A stretch of 64,000 nt of DNA from the NCBI GenBank assembly GCA_027858855.1, contig JAQIBV010000002.1, positions 124,001 through 188,000 of the forward strand, in the 5' to 3' direction. The notes beneath the pieces are model-generated. The model ran no database searches and was not told the origin of the DNA. It saw nothing but the letters and a program-made list of their open reading frames with translations. Each line of letters begins with the position of its first letter. Position 1 is the stretch's first letter. The position numbers were made by a program, and so were the translations under genes. Positions 20,314 to 28,571 of the stretch are shown here, in pieces. This stretch comes from Spirochaetota bacterium. Its GTDB lineage: Bacteria > Spirochaetota > UBA4802 > JAFGJZ01.

Positions 20314-22362
20314 TTATGAAGGACGCAATAGTTCAATAGAAAATTGGCATCCGCCTTCAGGATTGTTTGTTATTACTATTTCACCGTTATGATCGTTAAC
20401 AATTTTCTTTACAACAGCAAGTCCCAGCCCTACTCCGGTAATTTTTGAGGTAAAAAAGGGATCAAAAATTTTATCCATTACCTCGTCACTGATTCCGGAC
20501 CCGGTATCACGGATGCGTATAAAAATATGCGTCTCGGTAAGACCAGTTTTAAGAGTTATTTTTCCACCTGTCGGTGTTGCATCCATCGCATTCTGAAGCA
20601 AGTTAAGAACAACCTGTTTTAATTGATTAAAATCAGATTTTACAAGTGGAAGTTTCTGTTCTAATTCAAGAACTGGTGTAATCTTCCGCTCCTGAAAAAC
20701 ATTTTTCAACAGATAATAGGTATCCTTCACAACATCATTAAGATTATTATACTCCCGGATCAGCGGAGATGGGCGCGAAAAATCCATCACATTCGAGAGT
20801 ATCTTTTCTAGGCGTTCTGATTCATGCAGTATTATTGAAGCTGCCTTCCCGATATCTTCTGTCCCCTTTGGAGCTTTTTTTACTGTTTGCAGTATTCGTC
20901 GCGCATATCCGCCGACAGTTACGAGCGGATTACGTATCTCATGGGCAATATGAGCGGCTATTCGGCCAACTGCAGCCATCTTCTCACTTTCAATAATGGC
21001 CTCCTGTTTTGCCTGTATATGCTCCATACGCTCTTTTACTAAAGAGAGTGAATTATAACTGTCAATTGATAATGAAGCCTGCGATGCAAAAATTGAAAGA
21101 AGCTCTACATGATCTTCATATATGGGAGCACCATTAAATTTGTTATCCGCCACAATAACACCTAACGATTTATTTGCCGAACAGAGTGGAACAACAACAA
21201 ATTCAGAGACATCAGTAAATTCACGTGTTTCAGGATCAACTCTTGGGTCGGCCGACGCATCATAGATATGAACTGGTGAACGGCCGTTAAAGACATTAAC
21301 CAGCAGGGAATCACTGTTAATAGGGAAACTGCTGGTAATCACCTGCTTATAGAATGCATTGCCGGCAGATGCTGAGGGTACAGATTCGTTGTCGCTGCCC
21401 ATAAGGTTTAGTTCTTCATTTTGAACTGCACCCCATATCTGAACCGCCTCCTCCATTGAGTCTGGCCCGACAGCCATTTTGCCGGTTAAGGCCTTCTTCT
21501 GATCATTATATAAAAAGAGCATTGCGCGGTTAAATCCAAGCCCCGATCCCGATGTGACTGCAGTCAGAATTGCATGAAGAATTCGCTCTACCTCATCATC
21601 ACGCTGGATCGACTCGGATATCTGACTGATAAGCGAGATCTGGTAATCTTTACGCCACTGAGAAGTAATATCATCTAGAACAACAATATACTGTTTTTCT
21701 CCCTGAATAGTCACTCGCGAAATTTTAATATCTGCAATGAGTGAAATTTTACGTTTTGATATGAGTTTAATCTTTCTGAGAACAGCCGATTCACCCCGTT
21801 TTTTTACGTTTTCAATTGCATCGGATAGACGTCCCGGAATTATGTAAAAGACATCTTCAAGTTTTAAACCAAGTATCTCATCGTCTATGTATCTGAAATT
21901 GGCAGAAAAACTCTTGTTAGAGAATATTATCTCGTCACGCGAGTTTAAGACAACAAAGTAACTGTTTGAAGCAAGAATTACATTATTATATAATTCACGG
22001 AATTTTTCTATCTCATCATTCTGGGAACCAATCAGGTTGTCAAGATAGCGCCCGGTTGAACGAAGCAGTTCAAGAATTTCTCCAAAGCAGACCGAAGACT
22101 TCATTACGTGAAAATTATCGGCCATACTGTAACGTCCCCGCTGAAACTGCATAAGAACATCCTTAATTACGGTAAAGGGGCGGACAAAGCAGAGGAGATA
22201 AACAAGATTATGAATTAATATTTTGACCAGAAAAAAAACAATGCCCAAAAAGCGGTGATCCGAACGTGAAAAATCAAAAACACCATGCTTAATTAAAACT
22301 GCGAAAAGCACAATATCCGGAATATAGATAGACAGATGAAGTAGGGCTTTTTTTATTTTCAT
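20314..22362 (-). CDS. Membrane sensor histidine kinase (PAS-GAF-HisKA-HATPase)
   Basis: 682 residues. Two N-terminal hydrophobic helices (about 5-30 and 38-60) anchor it; then a PAS domain (about 125-230; NSYFVVLNSRDEIIFSNKS), a GAF domain (about 240-430), a short coiled coil, a HisKA domain with the phospho-acceptor His in AHIAHEIRNPLVTVG, and a HATPase domain with N-box LLQNAMDATPTGG, G1 box DTGSGIS, F box FDPFFTSK and G2 box GVGLGLAVV. Little or no periplasmic part is evident, so signals are likely sensed in the cytoplasm by PAS/GAF. It is upstream of the single-domain regulator. Confidence 0.93.
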   Translation of the reverse strand: MKIKKALLHLSIYIPDIVLFAVLIKHGVFDFSRSDHRFLGIVFFLVKILIHNLVYLLCFVRPFTVIKDVLMQFQRGRYSMADNFHVMKSSVCFGEILELLRSTGRYLDNLIGSQNDEIEKFRELYNNVILASNSYFVVLNSRDEIIFSNKSFSANFRYIDDEILGLKLEDVFYIIPGRLSDAIENVKKRGESAVLRKIKLISKRKISLIADIKISRVTIQGEKQYIVVLDDITSQWRKDYQISLISQISESIQRDDEVERILHAILTAVTSGSGLGFNRAMLFLYNDQKKALTGKMAVGPDSMEEAVQIWGAVQNEELNLMGSDNESVPSASAGNAFYKQVITSSFPINSDSLLVNVFNGRSPVHIYDASADPRVDPETREFTDVSEFVVVPLCSANKSLGVIVADNKFNGAPIYEDHVELLSIFASQASLSIDSYNSLSLVKERMEHIQAKQEAIIESEKMAAVGRIAAHIAHEIRNPLVTVGGYARRILQTVKKAPKGTEDIGKAASIILHESERLEKILSNVMDFSRPSPLIREYNNLNDVVKDTYYLLKNVFQERKITPVLELEQKLPLVKSDFNQLKQVVLNLLQNAMDATPTGGKITLKTGLTETHIFIRIRDTGSGISDEVMDKIFDPFFTSKITGVGLGLAVVKKIVNDHNGEIVITNNPEGGCQFSIELLRPS

Positions 22363-22539
22363 AATTGGAAATATAACTTATCCATCTTTTTTTTCAACAT
22401 ATTTTCAGGGCTTTATTTTCAAAAATTATCATTAGGCGACTTCGTGATAATACTGAATCCCTGATCGCCGAAAGCTGAGACAAATTATAAATTGACACTC
22501 CTTTGCAGGGCATGACTCTGGTTTTAAGAAGAGGAAACT

Positions 22540-23127
22540 ATGGAAATTATTGTAGCCAGTCAAAACAGCCATAAAATTGATGAAATGAGTGCCAAATTCG
22601 GGTCGTCCAACGGGATATTCTTTCTGCCAATGAACAAGCTACCAGATTATCCTAAAGACATTATCGAGAACGGCACCACTTTTGAAGAAAATGCCATTAT
22701 CAAGGCACAAGCCATTCTTCCCTTTACAGACAAAGCCATAATTGCCGACGATTCGGGCCTTGTCGTTGATGCCTTGAACGGTGAACCCGGAATCTATTCA
22801 GCACGATACAAAGGATGCAAAGATGATACTGAAAAGAACCGAATAATCCTTGATGCAATGACAGACGTTCCCGATGAAAAACGAACCGCTCATTTTATCT
22901 GCGTTTTAGCATACCTGGATACCGACTGGAACCTTCATACTTTTACCGGTATTTGCGCAGGCTTAATACACACCACGCTTGATGGTTCAAACGGATTCGG
23001 ATACGATCCAATTTTTTATCTTCCGGAATACAGAACAACAATGGCAGACATTCTTCCCGAAGAGAAAAACAGAATCAGCCACAGGGCTCTTGCACTGGAC
23101 AAATTTCATAATTTTTTGAATCATTGA
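22540..23127 (+). CDS. rdgB: XTP/dITP diphosphatase (non-canonical purine NTPase)
   Basis: 195 residues of the RdgB/HAM1 family, which hydrolyses dITP, XTP and ITP to keep them out of nucleic acids. Signatures: IVASQNSHKIDEM at the N-terminus, IADDSGLVVDAL with the metal-binding acids, GEPGIYSARYKG, and the C-terminal GYDPIFYLPE and NRISHRALAL. GAGGAAA precedes the ATG. The stop overlaps or abuts nth, so the pair forms a small nucleotide-hygiene/DNA-repair operon. Confidence 0.93.
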   Translation: MEIIVASQNSHKIDEMSAKFGSSNGIFFLPMNKLPDYPKDIIENGTTFEENAIIKAQAILPFTDKAIIADDSGLVVDALNGEPGIYSARYKGCKDDTEKNRIILDAMTDVPDEKRTAHFICVLAYLDTDWNLHTFTGICAGLIHTTLDGSNGFGYDPIFYLPEYRTTMADILPEEKNRISHRALALDKFHNFLNH

Positions 23128-23132
23128 TATAT

Positions 23133-23759
23133 ATGGAAGAAAAAGCTTTATCTTTGTATAAAATACTGAAAAACCACTACGGATTAGTAGACGCCGAGCT
23201 TGAATACAGCAACATATACGAATTGACGATCGCAGTGGTTCTATCAGCACAGACCACAGATAAACAGGTTAACAGGGTAACCAAAAGGCTCTTTTCGGAG
23301 TTTACAGATTTCAAGTCCCTGGCAAAGGCGGATATTTCAGAAGTAGAAGAGATAATTCGCAGTACCGGCTTTTATCACAGCAAGGCCAAGAACATAACTG
23401 CTCTTGCTCGTGCTGTTACTGCTGCTGGCGGAACCCTCCCTCGAACAATTACAGAATTAACAGCTTTTCCCGGTATTGGACGCAAAAGCGCAAATGTTAT
23501 TATTTCGCAGGGTTTTGGAATACCCGGCCTGGCGGTGGATACTCATGTAGGCAGAATCGCCCACCGCATTGGTCTTACCTCTTCTTTAAAACCTGATATT
23601 ATTGAAAAAGAGTTAAAGAGTATGCTTGATCCCGAATTATGGCTCGATTTTCATCTGTTGCTTATCAATCATGGACGCAAACTATGTATGGCTCGTAAAC
23701 CGGAGTGCAGCAAATGTCCAGCAGGCTCTATTTGCAGCTATTATTCAGATAATCAATAA
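23133..23759 (+). CDS. nth: Endonuclease III
   Basis: Base-excision-repair DNA glycosylase/AP lyase, 208 residues from the ATG at 23133 (a TTG at 23124 overlapping the rdgB stop is an alternative). The helix-hairpin-helix LTAFPGIGRKSANVI holds the catalytic Lys, the following GLAVDTHVGRIAHR holds the catalytic Asp, and the [4Fe-4S] cluster motif CMARKPECSKCPAGSIC has the C-x6-C-x2-C-x5-C spacing. The last 32 bases overlap the end of the convergent membrane-protein gene. Confidence 0.94.
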   Translation: MEEKALSLYKILKNHYGLVDAELEYSNIYELTIAVVLSAQTTDKQVNRVTKRLFSEFTDFKSLAKADISEVEEIIRSTGFYHSKAKNITALARAVTAAGGTLPRTITELTAFPGIGRKSANVIISQGFGIPGLAVDTHVGRIAHRIGLTSSLKPDIIEKELKSMLDPELWLDFHLLLINHGRKLCMARKPECSKCPAGSICSYYSDNQ

Positions 23760-25074
23760 ACATCTTTATACTGGATACAGAATTATGCGGAAGTTTGCTC
23801 TGTTGATTCGGATCGAGCCCTGAAAGAGTTTTAAGAGAATCATAAACAGCAGCCGATATATCTGAATCAACATGACTTAGATAGATTAATATATGAGACA
23901 TCATGTGGCAATCACCTGTCTCGCCTAAGACTCGGATAACCCATATAAGGTAATTTTCATCAGCGTTTTTTATTGTATCTGTAAGAACCGAACTGCTTCC
24001 ATATTCATTAAGGGTAACAGCAATCAATCGTGTTAAAAACTCGGAATTTTTAAGGTCTCTAGGAGATACCGCATGCTTTTGCTTAACAAAATTGATGATC
24101 TCTTCTGGAGGCGCCGACACGCCCTCCTTCAGCATATATGAGGCAACTCGATTCGCAAAGGGGATATCATCATGGAACAGAAAATCTTTCCACTCGGTTT
24201 CGCTTATCTTAAAAGATTTTCGATAAAACTGCATATAAGGATAAACCTGATCGAGCAGATCGATATCATTATGTTGTATTGCATCGTCTACAAGATTTGA
24301 AAGAACGCCTGTCTGCCCGAATTTAGCAAGTTTTAAAGCTACACTGTTTTTGGCAATACGATTATCCAGCAATCGGTACTCAAAATGATACACTCCAAGA
24401 ATTGCAGTATTTAAAATTACTGCCAGGAAAATAGAGAAAAAGGCATTAAGGAAAAATCGGGAGACAGTTAGTTTAGTACTCCATGTAATTAGGAAAAAGA
24501 GGAAAGAGGCTTTTAATATTTTAAAGCCAACCATCATGTACCCTGCTGAATAATTATTGTGAAACTCATGATTGATCATGTAGTAGATGTAGATAAGTAC
24601 GAGATAGACTGGAACAGTAACATAGGGTCTCTTTCTGATCTTCAGAACATACATAAGTACAACAGAATAGATAACCAAGTTGGACATTGAATCGTCAAAA
24701 ATACCGGCGAATGAGTCATATGGCCAGTATGGGCTGTTCATGTTTTCTACAATCGAAAAAATAGCGGTAATCAGATATATTATAAAAAACGGGAATATCC
24801 GGCTCTCTACGACATAGATAAACTTGGTAAAGAGTCCATACCTGCTGTATTGATCCCTCAATTCTGAGGGTAAGGAAATGGATATGGTATATATCAGAAG
24901 AAACGCAAAAGCATAAAGATATATTCTAACAACAAGATTTACACCATCCCAGGTCGAATAAAAATTAAACACATAATTTATCCCCAACAAAATAGAGAGA
25001 ATAACTATATAGGGAGTCATAATGCGCAAGATATAGTGCATTACAAGGAAATGCGGTCGACTATTAAGACTCAT
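23728..25074 (-). CDS. Uncharacterised multi-pass membrane protein
   Basis: 448 residues, not recognised. The first half has about seven or eight hydrophobic helices (residues about 10-250); the second half is soluble and helical, with HEAT-like spacing (LSNLVDDAIQHNDIDLLDQV, LIWVIRVLGETGDCHMMSHI). I start it at 25074 because the ATG has GGAG at good distance and lies one base past the prmC stop; so it is the third gene of the prfA-prmC operon. Its 3' end overlaps nth by 32 bases on the other strand. Confidence 0.75.
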   Translation of the reverse strand: MSLNSRPHFLVMHYILRIMTPYIVILSILLGINYVFNFYSTWDGVNLVVRIYLYAFAFLLIYTISISLPSELRDQYSRYGLFTKFIYVVESRIFPFFIIYLITAIFSIVENMNSPYWPYDSFAGIFDDSMSNLVIYSVVLMYVLKIRKRPYVTVPVYLVLIYIYYMINHEFHNNYSAGYMMVGFKILKASFLFFLITWSTKLTVSRFFLNAFFSIFLAVILNTAILGVYHFEYRLLDNRIAKNSVALKLAKFGQTGVLSNLVDDAIQHNDIDLLDQVYPYMQFYRKSFKISETEWKDFLFHDDIPFANRVASYMLKEGVSAPPEEIINFVKQKHAVSPRDLKNSEFLTRLIAVTLNEYGSSSVLTDTIKNADENYLIWVIRVLGETGDCHMMSHILIYLSHVDSDISAAVYDSLKTLSGLDPNQQSKLPHNSVSSIKMFIDYLNNSCK

Positions 25075-25075
25075 T

Positions 25076-25906
25076 TTACTCTCCATATCTGATGACGGCC
25101 ATTCGGTCCAGGCCGGCAAGGTCTTTAAAAATACTGCAGGATAGACCTTTCATCTCTGCAAGTTCAGTTATTGCTGTTGCCGACATGCTATCTATCTCCA
25201 TAACAAGCTCACCTCCCGCAACAATAAAAAGGGATGCCAATTCAATTATAGCACGTGGCGCATTTAATCCGTCGTTTCCAGAAAATAGCGCGATTGAAGG
25301 CTCATATGAGAGCTCGGGACTAAGTGTTGCGGCTGAAGCCTCTGGAACATAGGGCGGATTAGTCACTACTATGTCATACAGACCGGTAACTGCATCAAAA
25401 AGGTCGCTTTTGTAAAAATGTATTGAGTCTGTATCGTTTTTTTTACTGTTTTGACGCGCAATATCGAGAGCTTTTTCACAGATATCTGTTGCTGATACTG
25501 ATAAATCCGGTCGTTCATGTTTTATGGATATGGCAATCGCACCGCTTCCAGTGCATAAATCAAGAACCGAAGCCCCGTGGGCAGCACTGGAAATAATATA
25601 GTCTACCAGCATTTCAGTTTCTGGCCGAGGTATCAGAACATCGGGGGTGACATTGAAGGAAAGTGTGTAAAAATCACGGACTCCAACGATATAAGCCAGT
25701 GGTTCACGCTTCTGTCGACGTTCGCACAGCTGAAGAACGTTTTGCGTGACATCAGCAGAAACCGGCTCCTGACCATCTGCAAGGAGCCTTTCTCGGGAAA
25801 TATTCAGCACATAACAGAGTAACAGCTGCGCATCAAGAGAGCTGCTGGTAACCGATGCACTATTTAACCGGTTAGTGCACTCTCGCTCTAACGAACTGAG
25901 TGTCAT
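25076..25906 (-). CDS. prmC: Release factor glutamine methyltransferase
   Basis: SAM-dependent enzyme that methylates the Gln of the GGQ motif in release factors, 276 residues. It has the N-terminal helical domain, the linker IPRPETEMLVD, the SAM motif VLDLCTGSGAIAI and the catalytic NPPY (VTNPPYVPE). Its ATG overlaps the prfA stop by four bases (ATGA type), so its substrate and enzyme are translationally coupled, the usual prfA-prmC arrangement. Confidence 0.95.
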   Translation of the reverse strand: MTLSSLERECTNRLNSASVTSSSLDAQLLLCYVLNISRERLLADGQEPVSADVTQNVLQLCERRQKREPLAYIVGVRDFYTLSFNVTPDVLIPRPETEMLVDYIISSAAHGASVLDLCTGSGAIAISIKHERPDLSVSATDICEKALDIARQNSKKNDTDSIHFYKSDLFDAVTGLYDIVVTNPPYVPEASAATLSPELSYEPSIALFSGNDGLNAPRAIIELASLFIVAGGELVMEIDSMSATAITELAEMKGLSCSIFKDLAGLDRMAVIRYGE

Positions 25907-26976
25907 ATGGCGTTTTGACTTTTCAAAAGCTGCTCAATTTCAAACTCTTTTAAGGGCCCGACAACAGACTCAAGTTCACCCTGAAGAACCGTTTCGAGTG
26001 AATAGAGAGTGAGGCCTATACGGTGATCAGTCAGGCGTGATTGCGGGAAATTATAGGTTCGTATCCGCTCACTTCGATCACCTGACCCCACCTGAAGTTT
26101 ACGCAGCTGGGACTGTTCACTATGGTGTTTCTGCTCCTCCACCTCAAAAAGGCGGGCACGCAGAACCTTCATTGCCTTAAGCTTATTTTTAAGCTGTGAT
26201 TTCTCGTCCTGACAGGTGACAATAACACCGGTTGGAATATGTGTTATCCGTACAGCCGAATCGGTTGTGTTAACAGATTGGCCTCCATGCCCTGACGCTC
26301 TGTAAACATCCACCCGAAGATCCTCCTGCCGAATATCGACATCGGCCTCTTCGGCTTCGGGCATCACAGCAACTGTAACCGCGGATGTATGTATTCGCCC
26401 TCCGGACTCTGTCTCAGGAACACGCTGAACTCGATGAGCCCCTGACTCGTACTTAAGATCATCATAAACATCAATACCGGATATAAGGAAGGTTACCTCT
26501 TTAAGACCGCCAATCTCAGTCTGATTCTGATCAAGAAGCTCTACTTTCCACTTTTTCAGATCAGCATACCTTGTGTACATACGATAAAGATCAGAGACGA
26601 AAAGCGCAGCCTCATCACCACCGGTTCCAGCACGAATTTCCATTATAACATTCTTACCGGAGTGTGGATCTTTAGGAAGCAGCATAATGGTTAATTGCTC
26701 TTCCATAGATTTAATCTTTGCTTCAAGTTCACGCTTTTCAGCTGAGAGCATTTCGCGCATATCAGTATCATGCTCTTCCTCTAGCATTGTTTTAGTGTCT
26801 AAAAACTCCTGACGCATCTTCTTATATTCAAGAAAAGAGCTCATAATCGGTGATAAGCGCGAGTGTTCACGATTCAAATCGCGAAACCGGTTCTGATCTT
26901 TAATAATATCGGGATCACTCATTTCCTGTTCAATTTTTCTAAAACGGCTCTCTAAAGCCTGTAGTTTGTTCAGCAT
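25903..26976 (-). CDS. prfA: Peptide chain release factor 1
   Basis: Reads UAA/UAG stop codons; 357 residues. The peptidyl-transferase motif is in ASGHGGQSVNTTDSAVR. The stop-codon recognition loop reads RVPETESGGRIHTSA, matching the RF1-type PxT tripeptide rather than the SPF of RF2. Followed by prmC with overlap. Confidence 0.96.
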   Translation of the reverse strand: MLNKLQALESRFRKIEQEMSDPDIIKDQNRFRDLNREHSRLSPIMSSFLEYKKMRQEFLDTKTMLEEEHDTDMREMLSAEKRELEAKIKSMEEQLTIMLLPKDPHSGKNVIMEIRAGTGGDEAALFVSDLYRMYTRYADLKKWKVELLDQNQTEIGGLKEVTFLISGIDVYDDLKYESGAHRVQRVPETESGGRIHTSAVTVAVMPEAEEADVDIRQEDLRVDVYRASGHGGQSVNTTDSAVRITHIPTGVIVTCQDEKSQLKNKLKAMKVLRARLFEVEEQKHHSEQSQLRKLQVGSGDRSERIRTYNFPQSRLTDHRIGLTLYSLETVLQGELESVVGPLKEFEIEQLLKSQNAI

Positions 26977-27061
26977 GATATAGTACCTACTTTTAAACTT
27001 TTGATGAAAATATTTACGCCTGTTAACTTAAATCAAGATATTTTTTCGCAAAATAATAAAA

Positions 27062-27769
27062 TCAGAAATAGTTCGCCTTGACTCCGCGTGGCAGAATCGG
27101 CAGTCCCGCTTCATACAGATGCGACGTATCACCTACCGTTAAAGCCCGTGGTACGGCAAAGTTTTCTGTGCGCTCTTCGAATAAAATGGTGGTAACAGAT
27201 GTAGTTGCAAGCCATAAGCTGCACCAAACCTGCTGATAAGGTATTGAGAGAAGATGAGATATCAGCGCCAATCCAAATCCGTTATGGCAAAAAAGAGCGA
27301 TCTGTTCATCCGAATGGGAATCAATACGATACAAAGAGCCCTCTTTGCGGGTGTACCCGAATGAAGAAAAAAACTCATCTGCCTGTACTGACAGCGACTC
27401 AAAAGCATATTTAACATCAGCAGTTTCCGGTACAAATCCATCATACTCTGAACTGTCATAGGTTCCACTGACAACTCGTTGATATATTTCTCCGGGAACA
27501 TCCCAAATTGCTACACGACCTAAAGGGCTTTCTGGTATGGTCAGGAAATTCCACTCCCGTGCCCACTGCAGAACTTCCGCCTTAAGACCCAAAGCCTTTT
27601 CTGTATAAGAGGCGGTCTCTCTTGCGCGCCCTAAAGGAGAAGTGTAGAGGCGGGAAGGCTCGACATTTTGCATTCTTTTCGCAAGAGCTTCGGCCTCTTT
27701 TTTGCCATCAGGTGTCAGGCAATCCTTTTCATAGTCAGGGTCTCCGTGACGGATTATATAGAGCCTCAT
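27062..27769 (-). CDS. Histidine phosphatase (phosphoglycerate-mutase superfamily)
   Basis: 235 residues. The phospho-His motif is in YIIRHGDPDY at the N-terminus, the second Arg in YTSPLGRARETA and the second His in LFCHNGFG. LTPDGKKEAEALAKRM is typical of the superfamily. The substrate is not evident; similar proteins act on sugar or nucleotide phosphates. Stands alone upstream of prfA on the same strand, 85 bases away. Confidence 0.85.
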   Translation of the reverse strand: MRLYIIRHGDPDYEKDCLTPDGKKEAEALAKRMQNVEPSRLYTSPLGRARETASYTEKALGLKAEVLQWAREWNFLTIPESPLGRVAIWDVPGEIYQRVVSGTYDSSEYDGFVPETADVKYAFESLSVQADEFFSSFGYTRKEGSLYRIDSHSDEQIALFCHNGFGLALISHLLSIPYQQVWCSLWLATTSVTTILFEERTENFAVPRALTVGDTSHLYEAGLPILPRGVKANYF

Positions 27770-28021
27770 TATTCACCTCATAAACAGTATGGTTTTTCCG
27801 TTGTCATCTTAAAATGCTCACAAATCTATATTCAGGGGTACATCGTCAGCGTCAAGAATAGTTTCAAAGCCTGTTTTCAGCTGTTAATTTCTCGTGTTTC
27901 CCGTGATGTTCGTCCAGCATCACTTTGGAAAAACAAAGTGGTGCCAGCCCCAACCTCCATAACAATTTACCCTGCACCTCGTCGACCTGAAGCTGTAATT
28001 TTAAAATCCTCATTTTTTTAT
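27770..28021. other. Divergent spacer with two small hairpins
   Basis: No gene supported. Two adjacent stems are visible: GTGATG/GCATCAC (about 27903-27923) and CACTTTG/CAAAGTG (about 27920-27940). The plus-strand open frame running through here overlaps the phosphatase gene antisense and shows no family signal. Confidence 0.4.
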
Positions 28022-28051
28022 TTGACTATTGAGTATAAATTCATATATACT
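28022..28051 (+). promoter_or_regulatory. Promoter of the PilZ gene
   Basis: TTGACT (28022-28027), 18-bp spacer, TATACT (28046-28051), about 100 bases before the PilZ start. Confidence 0.6.
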
Positions 28052-28149
28052 AAAAGAGTAGTTTTATGAAATACCCAAAATGAAGCGTTTCTTAAAAAAT
28101 GATTTTTCCGAAGCGCCCTACTACTATTTACACTAAAAGAGGCCTTATA

Positions 28150-28461
28150 ATGGATGAAAAAAGGAATTTTGAGCGAATCGGCAAGAAACTAAGGGCAGAA
28201 GTTCATGTCGATGACGGAATGACATTCAGTGCGTCTGTTGACATCAGTATTGGTGGTGTCTTTATATCAACTCCGGAACCGCTTCAAGAGGGACAACACG
28301 TCAATCTTGCAATATATGTTTCGCAGGATGAGACAGTTAACGTAAGTGGCAACATAAAATGGACTCGTGATGAGACCGAAGAGATGCCGGCAGGTATGGG
28401 TATTCAGTTTTCCGACCTATCAGAAGGTGACAAATCGAAAATAGAAAAAATTATAAATTAG
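28150..28461 (+). CDS. PilZ-domain protein (probable c-di-GMP receptor)
   Basis: 103 residues forming a single PilZ domain. The cyclic-di-GMP-binding signature is complete: RxxxR in KRNFERIG near the N-terminus and DxSxxG in VDISIGGVFIST about 25 residues later. The rest (KWTRDETEEMPAGMGIQFSDL) is typical of short stand-alone PilZ proteins. ATG 28150 has AGAGG upstream. Such proteins link c-di-GMP to motility or surface functions; no partner gene is adjacent. Confidence 0.88.
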   Translation: MDEKRNFERIGKKLRAEVHVDDGMTFSASVDISIGGVFISTPEPLQEGQHVNLAIYVSQDETVNVSGNIKWTRDETEEMPAGMGIQFSDLSEGDKSKIEKIIN

Positions 28462-28479
28462 TAATTACATGCTGAATCC

Positions 28480-28505
28480 CGGCACCAAAGCCTTTTTTGG
28501 TGCCG
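28480..28505. terminator. Bidirectional terminator
   Basis: CGGCACCAAA pairs with TTTGGTGCCG, followed by ATTTT on the plus strand, between the convergent PilZ and helicase genes. Confidence 0.75.
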
Positions 28506-28571
28506 ATTTTATAAATTGTTCTTCGGTTTAATTAGCAGATGCCGTAAAGCTTTATCCGGAGCGTCTGTTGA

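Noticed and set aside
27668-28069. 133-codon plus-strand frame over the histidine-phosphatase start
   Set aside because: Mostly antisense to the phosphatase gene and spacer; no ribosome binding site or family signal.
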